The position numbers and the translations under genes are program-made. Below, piece by piece: positions 10,009 through 18,575 of a stretch of 64,000 bases of DNA. Under the pieces are notes generated by a model, which searched no databases, had not been told where the DNA came from, and saw only the letters and a list, made by a program, of their open reading frames with translations. How positions within the stretch are numbered: position 1 is the first letter of the stretch; every line of letters begins with the position of its first letter. This stretch comes from Nocardia colli (GTDB taxonomy: Bacteria > Actinomycetota > Actinomycetes > Mycobacteriales > Mycobacteriaceae): NCBI RefSeq assembly GCF_008704205.1, contig NZ_VXLC01000001.1, positions 1 to 64,000 of the forward strand. The letters are read 5' to 3'.

Positions 10009-11472
10009 TCACCGCCCGAGGTAGTCCGCGACGTTTTCCGCGATCATCACCGTGCTCGCCTGCGGGCCGCGGCTCAGCGGCACCGGGACGACGGAGAGAT
10101 CGACCACCGACAAACCGGTCACTCCGTGCACTCGGCACAACTCGTCCACCACCGCCCGATCGTCGGTGGCGGGTCCCATTCGGCAGGTTCCGGACAGGTG
10201 TTGCGAGGTAGCCAGATTCGCGTGCAGCCACGCATCGGCGGCTTTCGAGGGCTGCGGCAGCGGGTCGGTGACCGGTTGCGCGGACATCCCGTGCAGCACC
10301 TCCGCGGCCGTCGCGACCGCGGCGCGCAGCCGGGTCCGATCGTGCTCGGCCGCGAGATACCGGTGCTCGATCACCGGCGGCACTGCCGGGTCGGCCGAGC
10401 GCAACCGCAGCACGCCTGCGGACTGCGGGCGCATGAGGGCGACGCCGAGGCGTCGAACGCCGGCGCTGAAAGCGGTCGTGTACGGCCGGATTTCGATGTC
10501 GTCCTGCTCCAGCACGTATTCCAGTGGGACGGTTGCCTGTTCGTCGGCGCCGAGCCGGTATTCGAGGCCGATCTCCGGGTGGTCGGTGAACCAGGCGCCG
10601 ACCGGGGCGTCCTGCACGACCGGGATATCCAGGGCCCGGAGGTGTTCGGCGGCGCCGATGCCGGAACGCAGGAGCAGCGCGGCGGATTCGATCGCGCCCG
10701 CGCTGAGCACGATGCGGTCGGCCCAGATGGTCTCGGATCGGTTCTCCTGCACGACATCGATACCGACCGCATGAGCGCCACGAAAGCGGATGCGCAGCAC
10801 CGACGTTGCGCCCTGAACCGTGAGGTTCGGCCGGGACAACGCGGGCAAGAGATATCCGGATGCCGCGCTGACCCGTTTACCGTCCTCGATATTGCACGGC
10901 ACCGCGCCGACGCCATCGACAGCGCCGTGCGCTTCGTTCAGATCGGGTATCGCCGGAAAACCCAGTGCCGCACAGGCAGTCGCGAACCGTTCGCTCGACG
11001 CGACCGGATTCGCGCTGCGGCGCACCGGAATCGGGCCGGACCGTCCGTGCCACGGGCGATCACCGAAGTCGAGGTCGCGCTCCGAACGGCAGTACGCGAG
11101 CAGCACCGAATCGAACGACCACAGCTTCGACGGCCCGAGCGCACCGCTCCACGCCTCGAAGTCCGCGGCGGTGGCCCGCACGAAGTAGCTGCCGTTGACC
11201 GCGCCGGACCCGCCGATCACCTTGCCGCGCACGATGTTTGCGGTGACCGCGACGCCGTCGTCGGCCAGCGTGACCGGATAGCGCCACAGCCATGGCGCGT
11301 CCGCGCCGACCGGCAGGCGGGCGGCATCGAGCAGCTCCGCCGGGAATCCGGCCGGCGCGCGCCACATCGGCCCGGCCTCCAGCAGTCGAACGGTGTGGTC
11401 CGGATTCTCACTCAGCCGCGCCGCGAGCACGCAGCCCGCGGTTCCGCCTCCGACGATGAGCGTGTCGGTCAT
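10009..11472 (-). CDS. mftG: Mycofactocin-associated GMC oxidoreductase MftG
   Basis: 487 residues, glucose-methanol-choline oxidoreductase family. The N-terminal FAD-binding Rossmann motif is TLIVGGGTAGCVLAARL. GKVIGGSGAVNGSYFVRA (near residue 88) is the GMC signature, and the C-terminus carries the His region TSQHLSGTCRMG and SVVPVPLSRGPQASTVMIAE. In mycobacteria MftG passes electrons from reduced mycofactocin toward the respiratory chain. It starts 33 nt after the mftF stop on the same strand, as in known mft operons, and is the last mft gene here. MftG is preferred over a generic alcohol oxidase because of this position. Confidence 0.88.
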   Translation of the reverse strand: MTDTLIVGGGTAGCVLAARLSENPDHTVRLLEAGPMWRAPAGFPAELLDAARLPVGADAPWLWRYPVTLADDGVAVTANIVRGKVIGGSGAVNGSYFVRATAADFEAWSGALGPSKLWSFDSVLLAYCRSERDLDFGDRPWHGRSGPIPVRRSANPVASSERFATACAALGFPAIPDLNEAHGAVDGVGAVPCNIEDGKRVSAASGYLLPALSRPNLTVQGATSVLRIRFRGAHAVGIDVVQENRSETIWADRIVLSAGAIESAALLLRSGIGAAEHLRALDIPVVQDAPVGAWFTDHPEIGLEYRLGADEQATVPLEYVLEQDDIEIRPYTTAFSAGVRRLGVALMRPQSAGVLRLRSADPAVPPVIEHRYLAAEHDRTRLRAAVATAAEVLHGMSAQPVTDPLPQPSKAADAWLHANLATSQHLSGTCRMGPATDDRAVVDELCRVHGVTGLSVVDLSVVPVPLSRGPQASTVMIAENVADYLGR

Positions 11473-11505
11473 CCGAACCCTGTCCGATCAGTGTGACCGC
11501 GCCGA

Positions 11506-12945
11506 TCAGTGTGACGGCGCAGTAGGTTTCAGCGATTCCGGGCTGCGCGCGCGGAACGCGCCCACCCAGAGGCCGGTGCCGTAGGCGATGTCGTCGAGCC
11601 GCTTGTACGCCACGTAACGCACCGGATCGAGGCCACCGGCATCGCGATGGGTGAACCAGTCGGCGAGGCCGTCCGCGACGGCCATGGTGATCGCGATCCG
11701 CCGAATGCGCCGCGAGGCAAGCATTGCCAGCAGGGTCACCGGCCAGTAGTGCCTGCACATCGCCGAGGCCAGCCGCCACAGCCCGGCGAAGAAACCGCGG
11801 GACAGGTAGATCGCGGCGATCCGCGTCGGGTTGTCCAGCTCGGCGAAGACCCGGCGTAGTCGGACCAGCGCGGTGACCAAGGTGATCACCCCGCCGATCA
11901 GTCCCCACTTCGACAGCGTGGCGAACAGGAACGCGGCCAGCATCGTCCAGGAGGGCAGCGACAACGGTGAGACCATCCCGGGATGGCGCTCGCCGAGCGG
12001 CGCAGCGCCCGTGCCGTAGAACATCTTTCGGCCGAACCAGGCGCGGAAGGAGACCCGGTGGTCGTGCGCGACGTGTGCGGCCGGCTCGTAGCGCAGCCGC
12101 CAACCGGCCTGCTCGAGCCGCCAGCACAGGTCGACGTCCTCGGCGACCAGCATCGACTCGTCGAAGCCGTCCTGCGCCAGCAGCGCCCGGCGGCGCACCA
12201 GCAGCGCGGCACTCGGCACGTAGGAGACCAGGCCGTGCGACTGTACGGCGGCCTCGCGCCGGCCCAGGTCCAACGAGGAGCGGGTGTGCTCGTAGCGGGC
12301 GAGGGCATTGGACTCCGGATCCAGCGCGACGATCCTGGGGGCGACCAGCGCCACCTCCGGGTCGCTGAAATGCCCGAGCATCACCTCGAGCCAGCCGCTG
12401 CGCGGCACCACGTCGGAATCGAGGAACGCGACGAAGTCGGTTGTCGCGGCCTTCAATCCGGCGTTGCGCGCGGCGGCGGGGCCCTGCTTCTCGTCGTGGC
12501 GCAGCACGGTCACCCGGCAGCGGGTGCCCCGGTCGCGCGGGATCTGCACCGGCTGGTCCGAGCCGTCGTCGACGACGATGACGTTGTGCCCGCGCAGTGC
12601 GGCGAGCAACCTGGCCAGTCCGTCGGGGTTGTTGTGCAGCGGCACGATGACGGTGACGTCCTCGGGGGACGGGAGCAGCCGGGGACGCGGGTTGGCAACT
12701 CCGGAGTCGAGCAGCCGTCTGGCAACGGTCGCGGACTTCGGGCCGGTCACCTCGAGGTACCCGTCGCCGATCATCTCGGCGGCCTCCGGGGCAAGTCGCA
12801 GCAACCGAGCGGGCGAGCCGCCGATCAGCACCCGCCCTCCGGAGTATGCGCGTACCCGTGGATCAATCCGCACCCCGAATCCGTCGGGCAGGCGATCATG
12901 GCGCATTCCTGGCATGCTAGGCGGAGATTCGCGCACAAGCATCAT
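11506..12945 (-). CDS. mftF: Mycofactocin glycosyltransferase MftF
   Basis: Up to 479 residues, family 2 glycosyltransferase. [11 protein letters not shown] and VIVVDDGSD form the nucleotide-sugar fold (from about residue 95), FLDSDVVP is the DXD-type metal site and [16 protein letters not shown] is the acceptor-side motif. A hydrophobic segment ([20 protein letters not shown]) suggests membrane association. In mycobacteria MftF adds a glucose chain to premycofactocin. The start is uncertain: no good ribosome site precedes 12945, and internal ATGs at 12915 and 12906 better match the usual N-terminus ([10 protein letters not shown]). The 190 nt between mftBC and mftF contain no mftD or mftE. 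Confidence 0.9.
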   Translation of the reverse strand: MMLVRESPPSMPGMRHDRLPDGFGVRIDPRVRAYSGGRVLIGGSPARLLRLAPEAAEMIGDGYLEVTGPKSATVARRLLDSGVANPRPRLLPSPEDVTVIVPLHNNPDGLARLLAALRGHNVIVVDDGSDQPVQIPRDRGTRCRVTVLRHDEKQGPAAARNAGLKAATTDFVAFLDSDVVPRSGWLEVMLGHFSDPEVALVAPRIVALDPESNALARYEHTRSSLDLGRREAAVQSHGLVSYVPSAALLVRRRALLAQDGFDESMLVAEDVDLCWRLEQAGWRLRYEPAAHVAHDHRVSFRAWFGRKMFYGTGAAPLGERHPGMVSPLSLPSWTMLAAFLFATLSKWGLIGGVITLVTALVRLRRVFAELDNPTRIAAIYLSRGFFAGLWRLASAMCRHYWPVTLLAMLASRRIRRIAITMAVADGLADWFTHRDAGGLDPVRYVAYKRLDDIAYGTGLWVGAFRARSPESLKPTAPSH

Positions 12946-13135
12946 CCGTCCGGTTTAAAGGACAGAATTCCGCACGAATCCGGCACGCCGAGCCCCGCGA
13001 CAGTCGTTGCGGCGGACGATGAAGCGCCGACTTCCGCTCGATTCCAGCATCCGGCAACGCGGCGGCAATCGGCCGGTCGTGACCGGAAGACCCCCGCCGC
13101 GCGGACGGCAGCATACGACTGGCTACTGCCGTGCA

Positions 13136-14689
13136 TCAGGCCAGCGGACTCTCGTCGCAGGCGCGCGCCGGCGGACGTTCAGGCGGAAATACGCTCGGGC
13201 GCGTCACGGACAGGGTCAGCGGAACCGGCGCGGGTTTACGCGCGCCCGCCCTCGGCGTCACCCGCCGGGAGTGATCGACCGACGAGCGCGGGATCAACCG
13301 CGCGGTGTCGGCCAGCGCGGCCTCGCCGTAACCCTGGACGCATTCCGGGTCCGGCCCGTCGGCGGGCAGGCCGGTGAAGAACTTGGCCGCCATGCAGCCG
13401 CCGCGGCACGAGTCGTAGTGACTGCACGACGCGCACGCTCCGCCACCGCTCGGCTCGCGCAGCTCGGCGAAGAGCGCCGACTCGTGCCAGACCGTGCGAA
13501 AACCACCGTCGGACACCACATTTCCGGCATGGAACCGGTCGTGGATGGTGAACGGGCAGGCGTACACGTCGCCGAGCGGATCGACCAGGCAGACCACCCG
13601 GCCGGCGCCGCACATGTTCAATCCGGGCAGCGCCTCGCCGAACGCGGACAGGTGGAAGAACGAGTCGCCGGTGAGCACGCCCTCGCCGTTGCGCACCAGC
13701 CAGTCGTAGAGCACCCGCTGCTGCTCCTGGGTCGGATGCAGCTCGTCCCAGACGTCCGCGCCGCGACCGGACGGGCGCAGCCGGGTCAATCGCAAGGTGG
13801 CGCCGTACTTTTCGGCGATCGCCCGGAACTCGTCGAGCTGACCGATGTTGTGCCTGGTCGCCACGACGGACAGCTTCGCGTCCTGGAAGCCCGCCGCCGC
13901 AAGGTTTTCCAGCGCGCGGATGGCCATGTCGTAGGAGCCGGGTCCGCGCACCGCGTCGTTCACCGCGGCGTCGGCGCCGTCGAGTGAGATCTGTACGTCG
14001 ACATAGTCGCTCGCGGCCAGCCGGGCGGCGACCTCCGGGGTGATCCGAACTCCGTTGGTGGAGAACTTCACTCCGACATGGTGCTCGGTCGCGTAGTCGA
14101 CCAGCTCCCAGAAGTCCGGGCGCACAGTCGGTTCGCCGCCGCCGATGTTCACGTAGAAGATCTGCATGCGCTCGAACTCGTCGATCAGCGCCTTGCACTG
14201 TTCGGTGCTCAGCTCCCGCGGATCGCGGCGGCCGGACGAGGACAGGCAGTGCACGCACGACAGGTTGCAGGCGTAGGTCAGTTCCCAGGTCAGGCAAATC
14301 GGTGCGGCCAGACCGGTTTCGAACCGATCGATCAGGCGCACCGCCTTGTCGGACGACGGGACCACCCCCGCCGCCGACGACGCCGCGACCGAACGCACCG
14401 CGGCGGGCGCCTGCGGAGCGTCCGCGGGCGCACCGACGATCATGTCCGAATCGACCAGCTGGGTCAGCGCTTTCACGTATTGCGCGGAATTCGCGTCGGT
14501 GACGCCCGCCGCGCGCATGGCCGTGCGGGCCGAGGTGTGCTCCGGCAGCGACCGCACGATCTCGACGATCCGCGGACTCTTCAGGAAGGAGAGCTTGCGG
14601 GTGCCGAAGTGGTAGAGCAGCGCACCGAACGGTTCCGGCCGCAGGGCCACCCGCGGATGCAGCTGCCATCGGGTATCGAGATCGAGCAT
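13136..14689 (-). CDS. mftC: Fused MftB-MftC: peptide chaperone plus radical SAM maturase of mycofactocin
   Basis: 517 residues from ATG 14689 (GGTGGAG just upstream), 17 nt after the mftA stop. Residues 1 to about 86 match MftB, the small precursor-binding chaperone (WQLHPRVALRPEPFGALLYH). An Ala/Pro-rich linker follows, and from about residue 128 the protein is MftC: radical SAM cluster C141-C145-C148 (CNLSCVHC), GGGEPTVRPDF, and a C-terminal Cys-rich SPASM domain (CGAGRVVCLVD, CASCSHYDSCRGGC). MftC decarboxylates and cyclises the Val-Tyr end of MftA. MftB and MftC are usually separate proteins; here no stop or second start separates them. Confidence 0.93.
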   Translation of the reverse strand: MLDLDTRWQLHPRVALRPEPFGALLYHFGTRKLSFLKSPRIVEIVRSLPEHTSARTAMRAAGVTDANSAQYVKALTQLVDSDMIVGAPADAPQAPAAVRSVAASSAAGVVPSSDKAVRLIDRFETGLAAPICLTWELTYACNLSCVHCLSSSGRRDPRELSTEQCKALIDEFERMQIFYVNIGGGEPTVRPDFWELVDYATEHHVGVKFSTNGVRITPEVAARLAASDYVDVQISLDGADAAVNDAVRGPGSYDMAIRALENLAAAGFQDAKLSVVATRHNIGQLDEFRAIAEKYGATLRLTRLRPSGRGADVWDELHPTQEQQRVLYDWLVRNGEGVLTGDSFFHLSAFGEALPGLNMCGAGRVVCLVDPLGDVYACPFTIHDRFHAGNVVSDGGFRTVWHESALFAELREPSGGGACASCSHYDSCRGGCMAAKFFTGLPADGPDPECVQGYGEAALADTARLIPRSSVDHSRRVTPRAGARKPAPVPLTLSVTRPSVFPPERPPARACDESPLA

Positions 14690-14706
14690 GGTCTCCACCG
14701 CCTTCG

Positions 14707-14853
14707 TCAGTACACGCCGCACATGCCGTCGATGGACACCTCTTCGATGAGGGTCTCCTCGATCAGCGGTGCCGCGTCCTCGTGTGCCTCGACCGTGCCG
14801 ACCGTTCCCGAGTGGTCGGTGTCGGTGTGTCCGTTGGATCCGTATTCCGGCAT
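14707..14853 (-). CDS. mftA: Mycofactocin precursor peptide MftA
   Basis: 48 residues from ATG 14853, with GGAGG 5 nt upstream. The peptide ends in IDGMCGVY, the conserved C-terminus of mycofactocin precursors; the terminal Val-Tyr is the part converted into the redox cofactor. The leader is acidic and ends EETLIEEVS just before the core. A longer frame to 14910 lacks a ribosome site. It is the first gene of the minus-strand mft unit, divergent from mftR. Confidence 0.95.
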   Translation of the reverse strand: MPEYGSNGHTDTDHSGTVGTVEAHEDAAPLIEETLIEEVSIDGMCGVY

Positions 14854-14961
14854 CTCTACCTCCGAGCGAGCGATCCGTGCCTGCGGCCGCCAGCTGGTGG
14901 CCGCCGTCACACGATAACGTCATTCGATGACAAAATGGAACCTGTTCTACCAACTGGGACT

Positions 14962-14977
14962 AGATCTGGACAGATCT
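14962..14977. promoter_or_regulatory. Candidate operator between mftA and mftR
   Basis: Two AGATCT hexamers lie 10 bp apart (AGATCT-GGAC-AGATCT), together a 16-bp inverted repeat with a 4-base spacer. The element sits about 110 nt before mftA and 129 nt before mftR, where a TetR-type repressor of a divergent promoter would bind. I infer MftR as the ligand; the MftR consensus is not known to me. Confidence 0.4.
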
Positions 14978-15105
14978 CCCTGGTCCGTGGTTCCGCCCAG
15001 TCGTACGCACACCGAACCCGCGGCAGCCGCGCCCTCTAGACTTCGGATGGAAAGCAGCTGAACAGGACGTGACGGGCGACACGCGCCCGCGGTGGTAGAG
15101 GTGGC

Positions 15106-15744
15106 ATGGGAGTCGGACGAATGCAGGCGAGCGGAGGCGGCAATACCCTGTCGGAATCCGAGATCGTCGAGGCCGCGCTGCGGGTGGTCCGCGAAGACGG
15201 CGTGGAGAAGTTGTCGATGCGACGGCTCTCCCGGGAACTCGGGGTCTCGCCGATGGCGCCGTACTACTACGTCGCGGACAAGCGCGAACTGCTCGACCTG
15301 GTCGCTACCGCCGCACTGACCGGAGTACGCACGCCACCAGCGGAATCCGGCCCGTGGCAGCGCCGGCTGCGCGACCTGATCGACCAGATCGACGACAAGC
15401 TGCGCAAGCATCCCGGCCTCGGCGACGTGCTGATCGAGCAGATGCTCGGCAAGCAGCTCGACCTGATCGCGGCCATCATGGAGATCCTGTTCGAGGCGGG
15501 TTTCACCGATCGCAACGTGCTGGCCGCGTACGCGACGATCCACACCTACCTGTTCGGCCGCAGCCGGGTGAATCCGCGCGATCGCGCGCCGCTGTCGGAC
15601 GTCGCGCTGCCCGAGGCGGTCGAGCGCGCCACCAAGTACATGGCCGACCTGCGCGGTAAGTACGCCTACGACTTCGGCATGGAGGTGCTGATCTCCGGTC
15701 TGGAGGCTCAGCTTGTCCGGCAGCCGGAGTCCGACGTACGATAA
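15106..15744 (+). CDS. mftR: TetR-family regulator, probably MftR
   Basis: 212 residues. The N-terminal helix-turn-helix is SEIVEAALRVVREDGVEKLS to SPMAPYYYVADKRELLDLV, a TetR DNA-binding domain, followed by an all-helical ligand domain. It is divergent from mftA, the standard position of MftR, the acyl-CoA-sensing repressor of the mft operon in mycobacteria. GAGGTGG precedes ATG 15106; an alternative ATG lies at 15121. It ends 61 nt before the downstream reductase gene, so it could also influence that gene, although a KstR box lies between them. Confidence 0.75.
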   Translation: MGVGRMQASGGGNTLSESEIVEAALRVVREDGVEKLSMRRLSRELGVSPMAPYYYVADKRELLDLVATAALTGVRTPPAESGPWQRRLRDLIDQIDDKLRKHPGLGDVLIEQMLGKQLDLIAAIMEILFEAGFTDRNVLAAYATIHTYLFGRSRVNPRDRAPLSDVALPEAVERATKYMADLRGKYAYDFGMEVLISGLEAQLVRQPESDVR

Positions 15745-15747
15745 AAC

Positions 15748-15761
15748 TGCAACACGTTCTA
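15748..15761. promoter_or_regulatory. KstR-type operator upstream of the kshB-like gene
   Basis: TGCAACACGTTCTA fits the published KstR core TnnAACnnGTTnnA at every fixed position. It lies 44 nt before the reductase start and just after the mftR stop. KstR represses cholesterol/steroid degradation genes in mycobacteria, Rhodococcus and Nocardia and is released by a steroid-derived CoA ester. A second match lies at 58954-58967. Confidence 0.72.
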
Positions 15762-15805
15762 GTTTTGCCCGCGCGCAGCGCCGGTACCAGGTTCGAGAGG
15801 ACAAG

Positions 15806-16915
15806 ATGGACGCAGAATCGCGTAGCGATCCGATGAGGGGTGGCGGTCGGGCGACGGGTGGGCCCACAGTCGAGGTTCCACACGGCTCGCGATCGGTCGT
15901 ACTGCGGGTAGCCGCGGTCATCACCGAGACGGTCGATACCTGCTCACTGGTCTTCGACATCCCGGACGAGATGACCGAGCGTTTCCGCTACCAGCCCGGC
16001 CAGTTCCTCACCCTGCGCATCCCCAGCGACCGGACCGGCTCGGTGGCGCGCTGCTATTCGCTGGCCAGCTCGCCGTACACCGACGATCGGCCGAAGGTCA
16101 CCGTCAAGCGAACAGTCGAAGGGTACGGCTCGAACTGGTTGTGCGACAACCTGAAAGCGGGCGACTCGCTCGAAGTCCTGCCGCCCTCAGGCGTTTTCAC
16201 GCCCAAGGATCTCGACGCGGATCTGCTGCTGTTCGGCGCGGGCAGCGGGATCACGCCGGTGATGTCGATCCTCAAGTCGGCGCTCGCGCGCGGCAACGGC
16301 CGAATCGTGCTGGTGTACGCCAATCGTGACCACGAGTCGGTGATCTTCGCCGCCGAGCTGCGCGAGCTGGCGGACAAGCATCCGCAGCGGCTCACCGTGA
16401 TCCACTGGCTCGAATACCTCCAGGGCCTGCCGACCGCCGACGCGCTGGCCACCCTGGTCGCGCCGTATCAGGCGTACGAGGCGTTCATGTGCGGACCGAA
16501 GCCGTTCATGGACCGGGTGCACGACGCGCTCGGCCAGCTCGGGATGCCGCGCTCGCGCACGCATGCCGAGGTGTTCAATTCCCTTGCCGGAGACCCGTTC
16601 GCGGATCAGGCGCCGGTCGAGGTGTCCGACGAGGAGGCCGCCGGTGCGGCGACGGTCGAGGTGGAACTCGACGGCGAGGTGCACGAGCTGAAGTGGCCGC
16701 GCAAGCAGACGCTGGTGGACATCATGCTGGCCAAGGGTCTCGACGTGCCGTATTCCTGCCAGGAGGGCGAATGCGGGTCGTGCGCGTGCACGGTGCTCGA
16801 GGGCAAGGTCGAGATGGACAACGCCGAGATCCTCGACCCGGAGGACATCGAGAACGGTTATATCCTGGGCTGCCAGGCACATCCGGTGACGGATCACCTG
16901 AAGATCCAGTTCTGA
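15806..16915 (+). CDS. kshB: 3-ketosteroid 9alpha-hydroxylase reductase-like protein (KshB type)
   Basis: 369 residues from ATG 15806 (GAGAGGA just upstream; the longer frame reads into the mftR end and the KstR box). Domain order is FAD-binding (RCYSLASSP), NAD-binding (LLLFGAGSGITPVMSIL) and a C-terminal plant-type 2Fe-2S ferredoxin with CQEGECGSCACTV and a distal Cys. This is the build of KshB/HmpX oxygenase reductases, which pass electrons from NADH to a Rieske oxygenase. The KstR box in front supports a steroid role. No Rieske oxygenase partner (KshA) is in the window. A reductase for another oxygenase remains possible. Confidence 0.85.
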   Translation: MDAESRSDPMRGGGRATGGPTVEVPHGSRSVVLRVAAVITETVDTCSLVFDIPDEMTERFRYQPGQFLTLRIPSDRTGSVARCYSLASSPYTDDRPKVTVKRTVEGYGSNWLCDNLKAGDSLEVLPPSGVFTPKDLDADLLLFGAGSGITPVMSILKSALARGNGRIVLVYANRDHESVIFAAELRELADKHPQRLTVIHWLEYLQGLPTADALATLVAPYQAYEAFMCGPKPFMDRVHDALGQLGMPRSRTHAEVFNSLAGDPFADQAPVEVSDEEAAGAATVEVELDGEVHELKWPRKQTLVDIMLAKGLDVPYSCQEGECGSCACTVLEGKVEMDNAEILDPEDIENGYILGCQAHPVTDHLKIQF

Positions 16916-16921
16916 ACCGGG

Positions 16922-17647
16922 TTATCGCGCGCGATAGTCGGCGCGCAGTCCGGCGTCGAGGTGTTCGGTGGCGTAGCTCAGGGCGGTGCGGCCCAGGTTC
17001 GCCGCGTGTTTGTCCAGGAAGCCGGTCAGCAGTTGCTGATCGATGCGTTTGCCGATCTCGCGCAGCATCCAGCCGAGCGCCTTCTGGATGAGGTCGCGGC
17101 GGTCGTCTAGCAGGCGCTCGGACAACTCGAAAGTGGTTGTGGCGTCCCCGGATTTGATGAACGCGAAGGTGGCGAGCAGGGCAACCCGGCGCTCCCACAG
17201 CGAATCCGCGTCCGCCAGTTCGAAGAGCAGATCGCGGGGTTTGTCCAACAGCCATGGGCCGACGATGTTTTCGGCGGACGCGTCGACCAGGTCCCAGTTG
17301 TTCACCCGGCCGCGGCGCACGGCGGCCAGATAGCGATCCACCAGCTCCGCGCGGGCCGCGTCGTCGAAGGTGCTCGGCTTGGACGCCTTGGCGAATTTGG
17401 CGTTGAGGATGATCAGCCCGGCGAACCGGTCCTCGTGCACGGCGCTGTCCAGCAGCACGTCGATCTCGTCGAGCGACAGTGCCGCAAAGCGTTTCGCGAT
17501 GCCGCGGCTGGCCGGCACGCGCACGCCGATGAAGACGTCGCCCGCGCCGTACTCCCCCGGACCGGTCTTGAAGAACCGCTGGAGATGGATCGCGTCCGCC
17601 GGGTTCGCCGCCGCGCGCAATGCGGCCCGCACGTCCGCTGCGGTCAT
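16922..17647 (-). CDS. AlkD-like DNA alkylation repair protein
   Basis: 241 residues from ATG 17647, with GGGAG 8 nt upstream. The sequence is built from short helical HEAT-like repeats and carries the AlkD motifs RVPASRGIAKRF, DLVDASAENIVG and the tail IQKALGWMLREIGK. AlkD glycosylases remove positively charged alkylated bases without base flipping. It is the second gene of a pair, 28 nt after the racemase-like gene. It ends 6 nt from the convergent kshB-like gene, with the palindrome TATCGCGCGCGATA spanning its stop. Confidence 0.88.
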   Translation of the reverse strand: MTAADVRAALRAAANPADAIHLQRFFKTGPGEYGAGDVFIGVRVPASRGIAKRFAALSLDEIDVLLDSAVHEDRFAGLIILNAKFAKASKPSTFDDAARAELVDRYLAAVRRGRVNNWDLVDASAENIVGPWLLDKPRDLLFELADADSLWERRVALLATFAFIKSGDATTTFELSERLLDDRRDLIQKALGWMLREIGKRIDQQLLTGFLDKHAANLGRTALSYATEHLDAGLRADYRAR

Positions 17648-17675
17648 CTGGCGAACTCCCTTCGGACGCGGTGAT

Positions 17676-18437
17676 TCACCCCTGGGCACCCAGGATTCGG
17701 CCGGATTCGAAACTGGCGGCGCTGGCGGGCAATTCGCCGGGCCGTCCGCTGTTGCGCACGATCACCTCGCCGTTGCCCGGCGTCGGGCGGCCGAGCGCGT
17801 CCATCCGCCGAATGGTTTGCGCGGCAACGGCTTGCGCGCTGTCGAAGAGCCGGACGCCGTCGGGCAGTGCGGCGACGATCGAGTCGATCACCAGGGGGTA
17901 GTGGGTACAGCCCAGCACGACGCCCTCGACGTCGTCCGGGGTCTGCTCGGCGGCGCGGGCAATGGATTCGCGGGCCGCGACCAGGTCGCCCCGATCGATC
18001 GAGTCCGCGAGGCCGTGGCAGGCCACGCCGACCACGTCCGCGTCGCCGCCGAACTTGGCGATCAGATCCGCCTGGTACCGGCTGGCGGTGGTCGCCGCGG
18101 TCGCCCAGACCGCCACCGAGCGGCAGACGGCGGCCGCAGGCTTGATCGCGGGCACGGTGCCGACGACCGGCACGTCGGGACCGACCTCCACGCGCACATG
18201 TTCCAAGGCGGTGACGCTCGCGGTGTTGCACGGGATCACGATCACCTCCGCGCCCAACTCGATCGAGGTGCGGGCGGTTTCGACCACGCGGTCGATCGTC
18301 CACTGATCCGGCTTGGGTCCCCACGGTGCGCCGTCCGGGTCCAATTGCAGCAGCAGATCCACGTCCGGCCGCAGCTTGCGCAGCCAAGCGGATGTGGGCA
18401 GCAGCCCGAGACCCGAATCGATGAGCGCGACGATCAC
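17676..18437 (-). CDS. Glutamate/aspartate racemase-family protein (MurI-like)
   Basis: About 253 residues. It keeps both catalytic-cysteine motifs of the family, IPCNTASVTAL and GCTHYPLVIDS, and the N-terminal IDSGLGLLPT in place of the usual FDSGVGGL. Glutamate racemase supplies D-Glu for peptidoglycan. The variant N-terminus and Nocardia-type context leave open a paralogue with another amino-acid substrate. GTG 18437 is chosen because a TACGGT -10 element lies exactly 7 nt upstream, as expected for a leaderless transcript; a longer frame runs to 18515. Confidence 0.75.
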   Translation of the reverse strand: MIVALIDSGLGLLPTSAWLRKLRPDVDLLLQLDPDGAPWGPKPDQWTIDRVVETARTSIELGAEVIVIPCNTASVTALEHVRVEVGPDVPVVGTVPAIKPAAAVCRSVAVWATAATTASRYQADLIAKFGGDADVVGVACHGLADSIDRGDLVAARESIARAAEQTPDDVEGVVLGCTHYPLVIDSIVAALPDGVRLFDSAQAVAAQTIRRMDALGRPTPGNGEVIVRNSGRPGELPASAASFESGRILGAQG

Positions 18438-18444
18438 AGGGTCA

Positions 18445-18450
18445 ACCGTA
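18445..18450 (-). promoter_or_regulatory. -10 element of the leaderless racemase-like gene
   Basis: TACGGT on the minus strand, 7 nt before GTG 18437. It matches the TAnnnT core and places transcription start at or next to the start codon. Confidence 0.5.
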
Positions 18451-18575
18451 TTACAGTGCCCCGACGCGAATTGCGCGGCAGCGGTTCGAGCGGCAGGCGC
18501 GTGGCCCTGGGCCACCGGCCGACCAGGCTCGATCCGGTCTCCGGGCGGCCGGGAATTGCGGTCCGGCGGCCGAAC

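Noticed and set aside
12946..13135. Possible remnant of mftD or mftE between mftBC and mftF
   Set aside because: All frames were read; none shows MftD FMN-dehydrogenase or MftE creatininase motifs.
16923..16936. TATCGCGCGCGATA palindrome as a terminator between kshB and alkD-like genes
   Set aside because: Perfect palindrome with no loop and no T run, and it overlaps the alkD coding end; chance in CG-rich codons is likely.
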